Below are positions 44,836 through 53,458 of a stretch of DNA of 64,000 nucleotides, in pieces. Every line of letters starts with the position of its first letter. The stretch's first letter is position 1. The stretch is from Dyadobacter tibetensis Y620-1 (lineage in GTDB: Bacteria; Bacteroidota; Bacteroidia; Cytophagales; Spirosomataceae), in the NCBI RefSeq assembly GCF_000566685.1, contig NZ_AZQN01000005.1:1-64000 (forward strand), read 5' to 3'. The notes beneath the pieces were generated by a model. It worked only from the letters and a program-made list of their open reading frames with translations. It ran no database searches and was not told the DNA's origin. A program made the position numbers and the translations under genes.

Positions 44836-45285
44836 TTATCGTATCCAGTTTTGGAAATAGGTCATCTTATGGGCTAAAAAGGAAATTCCAAACCCCCAGA
44901 TAATGGCGCTAATGGCCATCCAAATGAAAATGGAGTTTCTGGGTACTTTAAAACCTACGGCCAAAAGGGGCCCAAAAATCGGGGTGAACAGAGGAGGCGT
45001 TAAAAATGCGATTCCAATGATCCCAAATTTTTTCCAGATGCGTACCGCCATCCGGTTCGACTTGGTAAAGCGTTTGCTTGGAGTTTTGCGGTAAGCGTTT
45101 ATTTTCTTTTGCACCCACTTCCCAACATAAGTCAGGAAAAACACCATGGCCATCATGCCGGTGGCCGAGGCTAGGGCCGTTTCAATCCAATTGAGCTCCA
45201 AGACCACGCCGGTAATGGGGCCGCCAAAAAATTTGAGTGCACTAGCGAAAGCTACAGACAGATACTTGACAATTTCACTTTTCAT
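44836..45285 (-). CDS. Small four-helix membrane protein, COG2426-like
   Basis: A 149-residue membrane protein with about four helices, a polar basic loop (KKINAYRKTPSKRFTKSNR), and GIIGIAFLTPPLFTPIFGPL followed by FKVPRNSIFIWMAISAIIWG. The proline-rich segment and the second motif resemble the small multidrug export (Sm_multidrug_ex/COG2426) family, but the similarity is by eye only. It begins 10 bp after dxr stops and is likely cotranscribed. No transport substrate can be given. Confidence 0.7.
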   Translation of the reverse strand: MKSEIVKYLSVAFASALKFFGGPITGVVLELNWIETALASATGMMAMVFFLTYVGKWVQKKINAYRKTPSKRFTKSNRMAVRIWKKFGIIGIAFLTPPLFTPIFGPLLAVGFKVPRNSIFIWMAISAIIWGFGISFLAHKMTYFQNWIR

Positions 45286-45294
45286 GACTCTAAT

Positions 45295-46452
45295 TTAGCT
45301 AGAAATGCCCGACAAGGTCAATCGCCTTGTGGCTGCATCAGTCTCTATATAATCTTCCAGAGCCGGGTTTTTGATAAAGGGTACCTTAGCAATTGCCTCA
45401 ATGATAAGATCGGAAATTTCCAGGAATCCGACTCTGTCTTTTAAGAACGCATCCACAGCAATTTCGTTCGCGGCATTGACTATACATGCTAAATTTCCTC
45501 CTTTTCGCAAGGCTTCATAAGCCAGCCCCAGGTTGCGGAAGGTGTTTAGGTCAGGTTGCTCAAAGGTAAGTTCGGGATACTCCATAAAATTGAATCTGGG
45601 GAAATCGGACTTGATACGTCTGGGGTACCCTAGAGCATACTGAATTGGTAGCTTCATATCGGGTAATCCCATCTGCGCTTTGATGCTCCCATCTTCGAAC
45701 TGAACCATGGAATGAATAATACTCTGCGGGTGAACCACCACGTCGATTTGGTCCGCTTGAAGGTCAAAAAGCCATTTGGCTTCAATTACTTCCAATCCTT
45801 TGTTCATGAGCGTGGCCGAGTCAATCGTAATTTTAGCACCCATTGTCCAATTAGGATGTTTCAGTGCTTGCTCTTTAGTTACCTTCGATAAAAAATCCTT
45901 ATCCTTCCCTCTGAACGGTCCGCCCGAAGCGGTAAGTATAATTTTTTCAATTGAATTTTCAGTTTCACCTACCAAGCATTGAAAAATGGCCGAGTGCTCC
46001 GAGTCCACGGGCAATATGATCACCTTTTTCTTCCGGGCTAACGAGGTTATTAATTCTCCGGCCACCACCAATGTTTCCTTATTGGCCAAGGCGATGGATT
46101 TTCCCGCTTCTATGGCCTTGATGGTTGGCAGCAAACCTGCATAGCCTACCATAGCTGTGAGCACTATATCTACTTCAGGATATTCCACCACTTCTGTGAG
46201 TGCCTCAGTTCCACATAGCACTTTAACAGGCAGTCCAGACAAGCCCTTTAGAACAGTTTGATAAGCTTCTTCCTTTCCGATCACCACTGTATTGGGCATA
46301 AATGCCCTTGCCTGGGCAATAAGCAATGGGGCATTGGCCTGAGCCGTTAGTACTTCCACCCGGAAGAGACCGGGGTTGGCAGCGATAACTTCCAGTGCTT
46401 GAGTGCCAATGGAGCCGGTAGATCCCAAAATGGCGATTCCTTTTTTATTCAT
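45295..46452 (-). CDS. dxr: 1-deoxy-D-xylulose-5-phosphate reductoisomerase
   Basis: A 385-residue NADPH enzyme making 2-C-methyl-D-erythritol 4-phosphate, the second step of the MEP isoprenoid pathway (dxs is at 15013-16965). Signatures: GIAILGSTGSIGTQALEV NADPH-binding loop, ALANKETLVVAGE, VDSEHSAIFQCL with catalytic metal ligand, ILTASGGPFRG and KITIDSATLMNKGLEVIEA. The downstream small membrane protein has no known link to isoprenoids. Confidence 0.97.
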   Translation of the reverse strand: MNKKGIAILGSTGSIGTQALEVIAANPGLFRVEVLTAQANAPLLIAQARAFMPNTVVIGKEEAYQTVLKGLSGLPVKVLCGTEALTEVVEYPEVDIVLTAMVGYAGLLPTIKAIEAGKSIALANKETLVVAGELITSLARKKKVIILPVDSEHSAIFQCLVGETENSIEKIILTASGGPFRGKDKDFLSKVTKEQALKHPNWTMGAKITIDSATLMNKGLEVIEAKWLFDLQADQIDVVVHPQSIIHSMVQFEDGSIKAQMGLPDMKLPIQYALGYPRRIKSDFPRFNFMEYPELTFEQPDLNTFRNLGLAYEALRKGGNLACIVNAANEIAVDAFLKDRVGFLEISDLIIEAIAKVPFIKNPALEDYIETDAATRRLTLSGISS

Positions 46453-46526
46453 GTCTTTCCTGGGCTGTAGAGCCGGATTAAAGGCGCTGTAAACTTGTTT
46501 GCGCGGTAAAAGAAGATGATGTTGTT

Positions 46527-48032
46527 TTATTGAATGCTGCCTATGCGTGACAGTTCGTCGGCAATGATGCGGTCGTTGGCTAGGCGTGGGACCTTGTTTT
46601 GGCCACCCAGCTTACCCTTAGAGCGCATATAATCAATAAAGCTATGGGGCCGTAATGGTCGTAAAACCAATGGTCTTAATATATTGCCCGTAATCAGGTC
46701 TTGGTAATAAACATTTAACTCTGTTAGACGGCGGTCGAGATCGGCTGAAAATTGGTCCATATTAATTGGAGCTTGTGCGAATTCTATAAGCCACTCGTGA
46801 TAGGGCAATCCTCCTTGCTTAGGGCTAACCATGGGGGCTACGGTAAATTCGGTAACCTCTACTTCAGGATGTCTTTCCATCGCATAAAGAAGTGCTTTTT
46901 CAATTTCTTCGCCGATTACGTGTTCTCCAAAGGCCGAAATGAAATGCTTGATGCGTCCCGTTACGATAATGCGGTATGGGTCGGTAGAAACGAATTTGAC
47001 GGTGTCTCCAATAGAATACCCCCATAAGCCTGCATTGCTGTTGATGACTAAGGCGTAATTCTTTCCCGTTTCCACCTCTCCAATGGAGAGACGTTTGGGT
47101 TTTTCGTCGAAATAGGATTCCACAGGAATAAACTCATAGAAAATACCCGTGTTCAGCAACAGAAGCATCCCTTGCTCATTTTGAGCGTCTTGATAGGCAA
47201 TAAAGCCCTCAGAAGCGGGGTAAAGTTCTATGGAATCAATAGGCCGCCCAATGGACTCTGTCAATTTGGCCCGATAGGGTTCAAAGTTGACACCCCCATA
47301 AATAAATAAGGAAAAATCGGGAAATACATCTTTGATAGGGCGGCCGGTTCGGGCAATAATCCGATCGAAATACATCTGCACCCAGGGTGGGATTCCCGAT
47401 ATCAGAGACAGGGGCTGTCCTAGTGTTTCATCAATAATTTTTTCTAATTTGGTTTCCCAGTCTTCAATACAATTGGTGTCGTAGCTGGGCAGTTGGTTCG
47501 ATTTCAGGTAGGCAGGGACATGATGGTTCGAAATGCCCGACAGGCGTCCCGTAAGCACGCCTCCTGTGTCTGTCAGCACAGGGCTTCCAGAAAGGAATAT
47601 CAGTTTTTTGTCTAGAAAAGCCGATTTTTTCGTTTCATGCACATAGTTAAGAATCGCATTTCGCGCCGAGTCGATATGGTTAGAAATGGAGTCATGAGTG
47701 ATAGGGATGTATTTGGTTCCGGAAGTGGTACCTGAGGTTTTGGCAAAATACAAGGGTTTGCCTGGCCAGAGGATGTCAGAAGCGCCGTCTTTGATCAGCG
47801 CTATATAGTCTTTTAGGTCTTCATAGTCGTGGATGGGGACGGCCTCCTTAAAGTCCTCATAGTTTTTTACATCTCGAAGGAAATGATCTTGGCCAAACTT
47901 CGTTTTAATACTGGTTTGCACCAGTTTCTGCATCCAGTCGTGCTGAACTTGAATGCTGTTAGCGATCCATTTACGCTGTTGATTTACGATATATTGAGCC
48001 AGTGGCTGGCTTAAAAGTGCTCTGATTCCCAT
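46527..48032 (-). CDS. GH3-family acyl-adenylate-type enzyme
   Basis: A 501-residue protein of the GH3 superfamily, known in plants as acyl-amido synthetases that join jasmonate or auxin to amino acids. Landmarks: LYFAKTSGTTSGTKYIPIT ATP-binding motif, DTGGVLTGRLSGI, LYPASEGFIAY and GLWGYSIGDTVKF. Bacteroidota carry GH3 homologs of unknown function; they may conjugate acids to amino acids or other amines. A -7 element overlaps the start region, suggesting a very short leader. It lies divergently from mreB. Confidence 0.9.
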   Translation of the reverse strand: MGIRALLSQPLAQYIVNQQRKWIANSIQVQHDWMQKLVQTSIKTKFGQDHFLRDVKNYEDFKEAVPIHDYEDLKDYIALIKDGASDILWPGKPLYFAKTSGTTSGTKYIPITHDSISNHIDSARNAILNYVHETKKSAFLDKKLIFLSGSPVLTDTGGVLTGRLSGISNHHVPAYLKSNQLPSYDTNCIEDWETKLEKIIDETLGQPLSLISGIPPWVQMYFDRIIARTGRPIKDVFPDFSLFIYGGVNFEPYRAKLTESIGRPIDSIELYPASEGFIAYQDAQNEQGMLLLLNTGIFYEFIPVESYFDEKPKRLSIGEVETGKNYALVINSNAGLWGYSIGDTVKFVSTDPYRIIVTGRIKHFISAFGEHVIGEEIEKALLYAMERHPEVEVTEFTVAPMVSPKQGGLPYHEWLIEFAQAPINMDQFSADLDRRLTELNVYYQDLITGNILRPLVLRPLRPHSFIDYMRSKGKLGGQNKVPRLANDRIIADELSRIGSIQ

Positions 48033-48039
48033 AGTACAA

Positions 48040-48048
48040 ACAAAGGTA
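48040..48048 (-). promoter_or_regulatory. -7 element close to the GH3 start codon
   Basis: TACCTTTGT on the minus strand matches TAnnTTTGY exactly but only 7 bp before the start codon at 48032. The transcript would be nearly leaderless, unless a downstream start is used. Confidence 0.4.
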
Positions 48049-48137
48049 CGCAGGTTTTACAAATTCTAAGAAATGCAGGGGTGAAGGAACGTCAGAAATT
48101 GTGATTCAAACCTGTGATGCTAAATTTTTTAAATGCC

Positions 48138-48168
48138 TTTGTTTGTGGGTAATAATCTGTAATTTTGC
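48138..48168 (+). promoter_or_regulatory. mreB promoter
   Basis: TTTG (48138-48141) and TAATTTTGC (48160-48168) are separated by 18 bp, the best -33/-7 pair in the window. The start codon follows 41 bp later. Confidence 0.75.
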
Positions 48169-48209
48169 GTACTTTTTAATCTTGACTAGTTAAAATATTT
48201 ACTATATAT

Positions 48210-49235
48210 ATGGGATTGTTTGATTTTTTGACGAGTGATATAGCAATAGACCTTGGAACGGCTAATACACTTATCATTTATAAAGATACGGTTGTGGTGG
48301 ATGAGCCATCGATCATTGCCATGGATAAAACCACAGGCAAAGTATTGGCAATAGGCCACACCGCCATGCAGATGCATGAGAAGACCAATGAGAATATAAA
48401 AACAATCCGCCCCCTTAAAGATGGGGTTATCGCCGATTTTACCGCTGCAGAAATGATGATCCGAGGATTGATCAAGATGATCGATACCGGAAGCAGGTTT
48501 TTTACCCCGTCACATCGTATGGTTGTCTGTATTCCATCAGGAATTACTGAGGTTGAAAAACGTGCGGTGAAGGATTCTTGTGAACATGCTGGTGCCAAGG
48601 AAGTGTATATGGTTCATGAGCCTATAGCTGCTGCGATCGGTATTGGCATAGACATTACACAGCCCAACGGTGTCATGATCGTTGATATCGGGGGGGGAAC
48701 GACAGAGATTGCCGTGATAGCCCTGTCTGGAATCGTTTGTGAGCAGTCGGTTCGGATAGCCGGTGATGTTTTCACCCGAGATATCGTAGATTATATGCGT
48801 CGGGAGCACAACCTGTTGATTGGTGAGCGATCGGCAGAATTAATTAAAATGGCCATAGGTTCGGCTTCCCCAGAGCTGGAAGTCCCATTGGAAGATTATC
48901 TGATCAGAGGGCGGGATTTGATGACTGGAATTCCCAAGGAAATCCGGGTTACCTATAGCGAAATTGCCTATTCTCTAGATAAATCAATTTCCAAAATTGA
49001 AGAAGGCGTGATGAAAGCATTGGAAATAGCCCCTCCTGAGCTTTCTGCAGATATTTTTAAAAATGGTATCTACCTGACTGGTGGAGGAGCCCTTATCCAC
49101 GGCTTGGACCGTCGTATCGCCCAAAAAACCAAACTTCCGGTACATATTGCCGAAGACCCATTAAAGGCGGTTGTGCGTGGTACTGGAGAGGTTCTGAAAA
49201 ATCTTGAATTGTACAAACCTGTTTTAATATCGTAA
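48210..49235 (+). CDS. mreB: Rod-shape-determining actin-like protein MreB
   Basis: A 341-residue actin-family ATPase that guides lateral cell wall synthesis. Phosphate motifs are DLGTANTLI near the N-terminus, IVDIGGGTTEIAV in the middle, and YLTGGGALIHGLDRRI near the C-terminus. Normal length. It heads the mreBCD cluster. A hairpin separates it from mreC and may lower distal expression. Confidence 0.97.
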   Translation: MGLFDFLTSDIAIDLGTANTLIIYKDTVVVDEPSIIAMDKTTGKVLAIGHTAMQMHEKTNENIKTIRPLKDGVIADFTAAEMMIRGLIKMIDTGSRFFTPSHRMVVCIPSGITEVEKRAVKDSCEHAGAKEVYMVHEPIAAAIGIGIDITQPNGVMIVDIGGGTTEIAVIALSGIVCEQSVRIAGDVFTRDIVDYMRREHNLLIGERSAELIKMAIGSASPELEVPLEDYLIRGRDLMTGIPKEIRVTYSEIAYSLDKSISKIEEGVMKALEIAPPELSADIFKNGIYLTGGGALIHGLDRRIAQKTKLPVHIAEDPLKAVVRGTGEVLKNLELYKPVLIS

Positions 49236-49251
49236 TACTGGATTGTTCAGG

Positions 49252-49284
49252 GGAATACAGAAGGTAAATCGCCTTCTGTGTTCC
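49252..49284 (+). promoter_or_regulatory. Hairpin between mreB and mreC
   Basis: GGAATACAGAAGG (49252-49264) pairs with CCTTCTGTGTTCC (49272-49284) with one mismatch and a 7-nt loop. There is no T-run, so it is more likely an RNA processing, stability or partial attenuation structure than a terminator. Confidence 0.6.
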
Positions 49285-49304
49285 TGCATGGATCTGATTA
49301 GCAC

Positions 49305-50144
49305 ATGCTCCAACTCGTTGATTTCGTTGTTAGGAATCGGTTTTTCTTGGTATTCGTATTGCTAGAAATTCTTAGCATGTGGCTGGTTGTGCGCAGTAAT
49401 AATTATTGGGGAGCTACCTACTTCAATACAGCCAACTATTATGTTGCCAAGGCCCTGACCATCTCTAACGATGCCCGGGAATATACCCGTCTGGGAGATA
49501 TTAATAGTAACCTCGCTCACGAAAATGCCCAGCTAAGGGCCATGCTCACCGACTTGCAACAACAGAGTCCTCCTAACGCCCCTGCGGGTTACCTGCCCGA
49601 CTCTGGTTTTGCCGAGCGGTTTACATACAGCGTAGCCAAGGTGGTAGATAATGAAACACATTATCAGAACAACTTCATTACTATAGATAAGGGTACTAAG
49701 GACGGTATTGCTCCGGGAATGGGGGTGATATCGGCCACGGGGGTAGTGGGAAAGGTAAGGGTATGTTCAGAGAACTATTCTATTGTCACTTCCATTCTGC
49801 ACTCCCAGTTTATGGTTTCCACCAAGCTGCTGCGAAGCAACGAGATAGGCTATGCTAAATGGCCAGGCAAAAATCCAAATGAGATAGATTTGGTGGACGT
49901 TTCTAAATACACCAAAATCATAAAAGGTGATTCTGCTGTGACTTCCGACCAAAATGCTGTATTCCCACCAGGAATTATGGTAGGTCGGGTAAAGTCCTTA
50001 GAAGTCAATCAGAACCAGACATTTTACAATATTGTCCTCGATCTGGCAACGGACTTCCCCAATTTGTCATATGTGTATGTGGTAAAAAATAATCAACTTG
50101 AGGAACAACAGGGACTTAGAAACAGTATCGAACAAGCCAAATGA
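49305..50144 (+). CDS. mreC: Rod-shape-determining protein MreC
   Basis: A 279-residue inner-membrane protein that links MreB to the periplasmic wall machinery. One N-terminal helix (FFLVFVLLEILSMWLVV) is followed by a coiled coil (about 55-85) and a two-lobed beta domain with GIAPGMGVISATGVVGKV. The last residues overlap mreD by 4 bp (50141-50144). Confidence 0.94.
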   Translation: MLQLVDFVVRNRFFLVFVLLEILSMWLVVRSNNYWGATYFNTANYYVAKALTISNDAREYTRLGDINSNLAHENAQLRAMLTDLQQQSPPNAPAGYLPDSGFAERFTYSVAKVVDNETHYQNNFITIDKGTKDGIAPGMGVISATGVVGKVRVCSENYSIVTSILHSQFMVSTKLLRSNEIGYAKWPGKNPNEIDLVDVSKYTKIIKGDSAVTSDQNAVFPPGIMVGRVKSLEVNQNQTFYNIVLDLATDFPNLSYVYVVKNNQLEEQQGLRNSIEQAK

Positions 50145-50644
50145 ATTTACGCCAAACCATACAAGCCATTCAACTGGTAGTGATCTATCTGGTGCTGCAA
50201 ATATTTTTTATGCGCAATCTGGTTCTGTTCAATTATGCCTTTAGTTTTATTTATATTGGGATCATTCTGTTACTCCCAGTAGAAACGGATCGCCTGTATG
50301 TATTACTAATCGGATTTTTGGTGGGTATAACCGTCGATATATTTTCCAATACCCTTGGTATGCATGCGGCAGCTACAGTGCTGGTGGCCTATATACGTCC
50401 CTTTTTACTGCACTATCAGATGGAAGCTAAAGGGGTAGATCGGCTCGAAATTGGGATTCGTGCCCAAGGATTCATGTCCTTCCTTGCATATTTATTTCCT
50501 TTAATCCTGATCCATAGCAGCGTCCTTTTCCTGCTGGAAATGAACAACATCAATATGATCCTTTATTCTTTAATGCGAATAGGGGCGACTTCCTTACTTA
50601 CAATCGTATTTATATTAATACTGGAACTATTTTCTAAACGTTAA
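50141..50644 (+). CDS. mreD: Rod-shape-determining protein MreD
   Basis: A 167-residue protein with five or six helices. Family features: IYLVLQIFFMRNLVLFN and a conserved polar LVGITVDIFSNTLGMHAAAT segment. The start codon overlaps the end of mreC. The usual next genes, mrdA (PBP2) and rodA, are not here; a sigma factor gene comes next. Confidence 0.92.
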   Translation: MNLRQTIQAIQLVVIYLVLQIFFMRNLVLFNYAFSFIYIGIILLLPVETDRLYVLLIGFLVGITVDIFSNTLGMHAAATVLVAYIRPFLLHYQMEAKGVDRLEIGIRAQGFMSFLAYLFPLILIHSSVLFLLEMNNINMILYSLMRIGATSLLTIVFILILELFSKR

Positions 50645-50844
50645 TATGACATTATGGCGGTGCCTGTAAGCTATGGCTCGATGTTTGATGTATATACACG
50701 TAATTGTTGCTGAAGTGGGTGTATCTTACTCATCATCAAATTCCGACGGACAAACCGCCAGGCGAACCATTTATCAATTTTAAGATTGTATGGTTTGGAG
50801 CTGTTATTAATCTTTGTAAATTCAGCATTTCTATGATCGTTGCC

Positions 50845-51432
50845 ATGTCAGAAACACTCGCGAAAAATGAAAATACGGATGATCTACGTTACGATATCTT
50901 CAACCGTGAATTCATGCCTCATATTGACTCCATGTATAACTTCGCCTTTCGTCTTACCATGGACGAAGACGACGCTAACGACTTGGTGCAAGACACTTAT
51001 CTGAAAGCATTTCGTTTTATAAAGTCTTTTGAACAGGGTACCAACGCCAAAGCTTGGTTGTTCCGTATTCTTAAAAATAGCTTTATTAACGATTACCGGA
51101 AGAAAAGTAAGGAGCCTTCTAAAGTAGATTACCAGGAGGTGGAGACTACCTACAACTCAGAAGAGGCCTCGGACACCACCTACACGGTAGATTTGCGTGC
51201 CGATGCCGTGCAGGAACTCATAGGAGATGAGGTGGCGAATGCTTTAAATGCCCTGCCAGTAGATTTCCGGACCGTTATCATCCTTTGTGACATTGAGGGC
51301 TTTACCTACGAGGAGATGGCTAAAATTCTCGACATCCCCATAGGAACCGTGCGCTCCAGACTACACCGAGCGCGTAACTTGCTGAAAGAAAAACTGAGAA
51401 GCTATGCCAATACCATGGGATATGATTCATAA
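50845..51432 (+). CDS. ECF-type RNA polymerase sigma factor
   Basis: A 195-residue sigma factor. Region 2 is visible in FAFRLTMDEDDANDLVQDTYLKAFRF, region 4 with its helix-turn-helix in GFTYEEMAKILDIPIGTVRSRLHR. The linker is polar (about 95-130). The following gene encodes its likely zinc anti-sigma factor. I start at ATG 50845 (MSETLAKNENTD); the longer frame from 50704 begins with residues not matching the family. Confidence 0.93.
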   Translation: MSETLAKNENTDDLRYDIFNREFMPHIDSMYNFAFRLTMDEDDANDLVQDTYLKAFRFIKSFEQGTNAKAWLFRILKNSFINDYRKKSKEPSKVDYQEVETTYNSEEASDTTYTVDLRADAVQELIGDEVANALNALPVDFRTVIILCDIEGFTYEEMAKILDIPIGTVRSRLHRARNLLKEKLRSYANTMGYDS

Positions 51433-51510
51433 GTTTTGAAACTTTTTGTGTAAGCAATTCGGTTATAGGGTACAAGCGTGCATATATACCATTATTTTTA
51501 TCCTATTGTG

Positions 51511-51801
51511 ATGAACGAGTCAATCAAAACGCCTTCGGTGACAGACGAAGCGCATACCCCCCAGATGAAGACCAAATGTGAGCATCATGCCGAGTGCATG
51601 AAAGTCATACAGGCTATTTTGGACGATCAGGCCACAGAGGCGGAAAAGGATCATTTCAGGGAAAATATCGATAAATGCATTCCCTGTATTGAGTCTTACA
51701 ACCTGGAAAAATGTATCAAGGCTTCCTTGGTAGAAAAGGTTCAAAAGAAACCTTGTCCGAAAAATATATTAAATACAATTATTTCTAAAATAAACAGCTA
51801 A
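51511..51801 (+). CDS. Zinc-binding anti-sigma factor
   Basis: A 96-residue protein with a cysteine/histidine pattern typical of zinc anti-sigma domains: CEHHAECMKVIQAILDDQAT, then HFRENIDKCIPC, and CIKASLV plus a C-terminal CPKNILN. It lies 78 bp after an ECF sigma gene, as anti-sigma factors do, and presumably sequesters it by redox or metal-controlled binding. The longer frame from 51478 adds eleven residues that lack family character. Confidence 0.85.
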   Translation: MNESIKTPSVTDEAHTPQMKTKCEHHAECMKVIQAILDDQATEAEKDHFRENIDKCIPCIESYNLEKCIKASLVEKVQKKPCPKNILNTIISKINS

Positions 51802-51811
51802 GACTGTTCGC

Positions 51812-52393
51812 GTGAAAGGTAAGCTCATCATTTTTTCTGCCCCTTCCGGTTCCGGAAAGACGACGGTAGTCCGTCATTTATTAAACAAGTTTCCTGACTT
51901 ATTAGCCTTTTCAGTTTCGGCGGCCACACGCCCGAAACGCGATCATGAAATTGATGGAAAAGACTATTATTTCATTCAAAAACACGATTTCAGAGCCAAG
52001 ATAGGCCAGAATGAATTTGCCGAGTGGGAGGAAGTATATGCCGGGAATTATTATGGTACTTACAAAGCTGAGATAGAGCGAATCTGGGCCGAAGGAAAAC
52101 ATGTTCTTTTCGATGTAGACGTAAAAGGAGGCCTGAAAATAAAAGAAACGTATCGGGACAATGCCCTGGCAATTTTCGTGAAAGTATCCTCCGAAGAAGA
52201 GATTATTAGGAGACTCAGTGGCAGAGGTACCGAAGATGAAAAATCTCTGGAAACCCGACTGGGAAAGGTTCGTTATGAATTAAGCTTCGAAGACAAATTT
52301 GATGTCGTGCTGATGAACGACGACTTAGAGAAGGCCTTGCAGGAGGCAGAATCGCTCGTTCTGGACTTCGTCGGAGCTTCAGCAGAACAATAA
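51812..52393 (+). CDS. gmk: Guanylate kinase
   Basis: A 193-residue GMP kinase. It uses a GTG start codon (MKGKLIIFSAP). The P-loop is APSGSGKTTVV, followed by SVSAATRPKRDHEIDGKDYY, the GMP-binding region, and VLFDVDVKGGLKI. It begins 10 bp after the anti-sigma gene and ends 12 bp before nadD, so the run is probably cotranscribed. Confidence 0.96.
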   Translation: MKGKLIIFSAPSGSGKTTVVRHLLNKFPDLLAFSVSAATRPKRDHEIDGKDYYFIQKHDFRAKIGQNEFAEWEEVYAGNYYGTYKAEIERIWAEGKHVLFDVDVKGGLKIKETYRDNALAIFVKVSSEEEIIRRLSGRGTEDEKSLETRLGKVRYELSFEDKFDVVLMNDDLEKALQEAESLVLDFVGASAEQ

Positions 52394-52405
52394 TCTCTTT
52401 TAAGC

Positions 52406-52978
52406 ATGAAAATTGGGCTTTTCTTCGGATCCTTTAACCCCATTCATATGGGGCATTTGATTATCGCCAATACTATGGCCACTTCCACTGACCTGGAGCA
52501 GGTATGGTTTGTAGTGAGTCCTCAGAATCCTTTCAAAAAAAGCAATACACTCCTTCATGAATTCGATCGGTTCGATCTGGTATCCAGGGCTATAGATGAC
52601 AACCCCATTCTGAAAGCCTCCGATGTAGAGTTTCGGATGCCTAAACCCAGCTTTACGATCGATACCCTGGTACGCATCCAGGAAAAGTATCCCCAGCATG
52701 AGTTCCGGCTTATTATGGGTGAAGACAATCTTGCCCAACTTCCTAAATGGAAGAACTATGAAAAAATTCTGGAGTATGTAGGCATCTACGTTTACCCGCG
52801 GCCCAATTCCCGCCCGCATGAATTTAAGAATCATCCGGCCATACAATTTGTCGAGGCCCCATTACTCGATATTTCCGCAACATATATCAGGCAACAGGTC
52901 CAGGCAGGGAAATCCATAAGATATGTAGTTCCGGAGGCCGTTGAACAATTGATTCGGTTAAAGAAATTTTATCTATAG
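52406..52978 (+). CDS. nadD: Nicotinate-nucleotide adenylyltransferase
   Basis: A 190-residue nucleotidyltransferase making nicotinate adenine dinucleotide from the mononucleotide and ATP. Signatures: GLFFGSFNPIHMGHLIIA with the HxGH motif, FRLIMGEDNLAQL, and the C-terminal ISATYIRQQVQAGKSIRYVV ISSTxIR-like motif. NAD synthesis partners are not in the window. Confidence 0.95.
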   Translation: MKIGLFFGSFNPIHMGHLIIANTMATSTDLEQVWFVVSPQNPFKKSNTLLHEFDRFDLVSRAIDDNPILKASDVEFRMPKPSFTIDTLVRIQEKYPQHEFRLIMGEDNLAQLPKWKNYEKILEYVGIYVYPRPNSRPHEFKNHPAIQFVEAPLLDISATYIRQQVQAGKSIRYVVPEAVEQLIRLKKFYL

Positions 52979-53044
52979 TCTTTTAGTCCGGAGAAATCCG
53001 CAACTACCGCCTTTTTAACGAGGATTTTCGCCCCTCCTATTTTT

Positions 53045-53458
53045 TTATAAGTGCAAAATTCCTTCTTTTCCCAGAGCTGGAATCGAAATGATATGCTCCT
53101 CGATAATGCTGTCAGGAACAAATATAAACTTCTTGTCGAAAATTTGTGAGTCTATAAAAAAGCTGACCCAGTACTGATTGTACATATGAAAAACTTCTTC
53201 CATAATCGGCTCGATCAGCACATGCTGCCCGGGTAGTATCTCTGGAAAGTAGTGCCGTAAAGTCGAAGTTTTTTGCTGTTCATGATCGCCCGATTCGCTG
53301 CTGTTGTATCCTTGTGAGGTAATGAAAACATTGCTGATGGGAATATCTTTTTGGTTGATAAGCAGCACATCCCAGTTAGCCTGGTTTTCTTCATTGAAGC
53401 TTCGTACGATAGCTACTTGTATTCCCTCGACAGGATGGAAAGGTATGTCTTTTTTCAT
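53045..53458 (-). CDS. Conserved hypothetical protein
   Basis: A 137-residue soluble protein without signal peptide or helices long enough for membrane insertion. Segments LLINQKDIPISNVFITSQGY and YWVSFFIDSQIFDKKFIFV suggest a beta-sandwich. It overlaps lipB by 4 bp (53455-53458), so it is translated after it and may be functionally linked. I recognise no characterised family. Confidence 0.8.
   Translation of the reverse strand: MKKDIPFHPVEGIQVAIVRSFNEENQANWDVLLINQKDIPISNVFITSQGYNSSESGDHEQQKTSTLRHYFPEILPGQHVLIEPIMEEVFHMYNQYWVSFFIDSQIFDKKFIFVPDSIIEEHIISIPALGKEGILHL

Noticed and set aside
50655..50714. Nineteen-codon frame MAVPVSYGSMFDVYTRNCC upstream of the sigma factor
   Set aside because: It could be a leader peptide, but it has no promoter, terminator or pairing that supports translation, and chance frames of this size are common.
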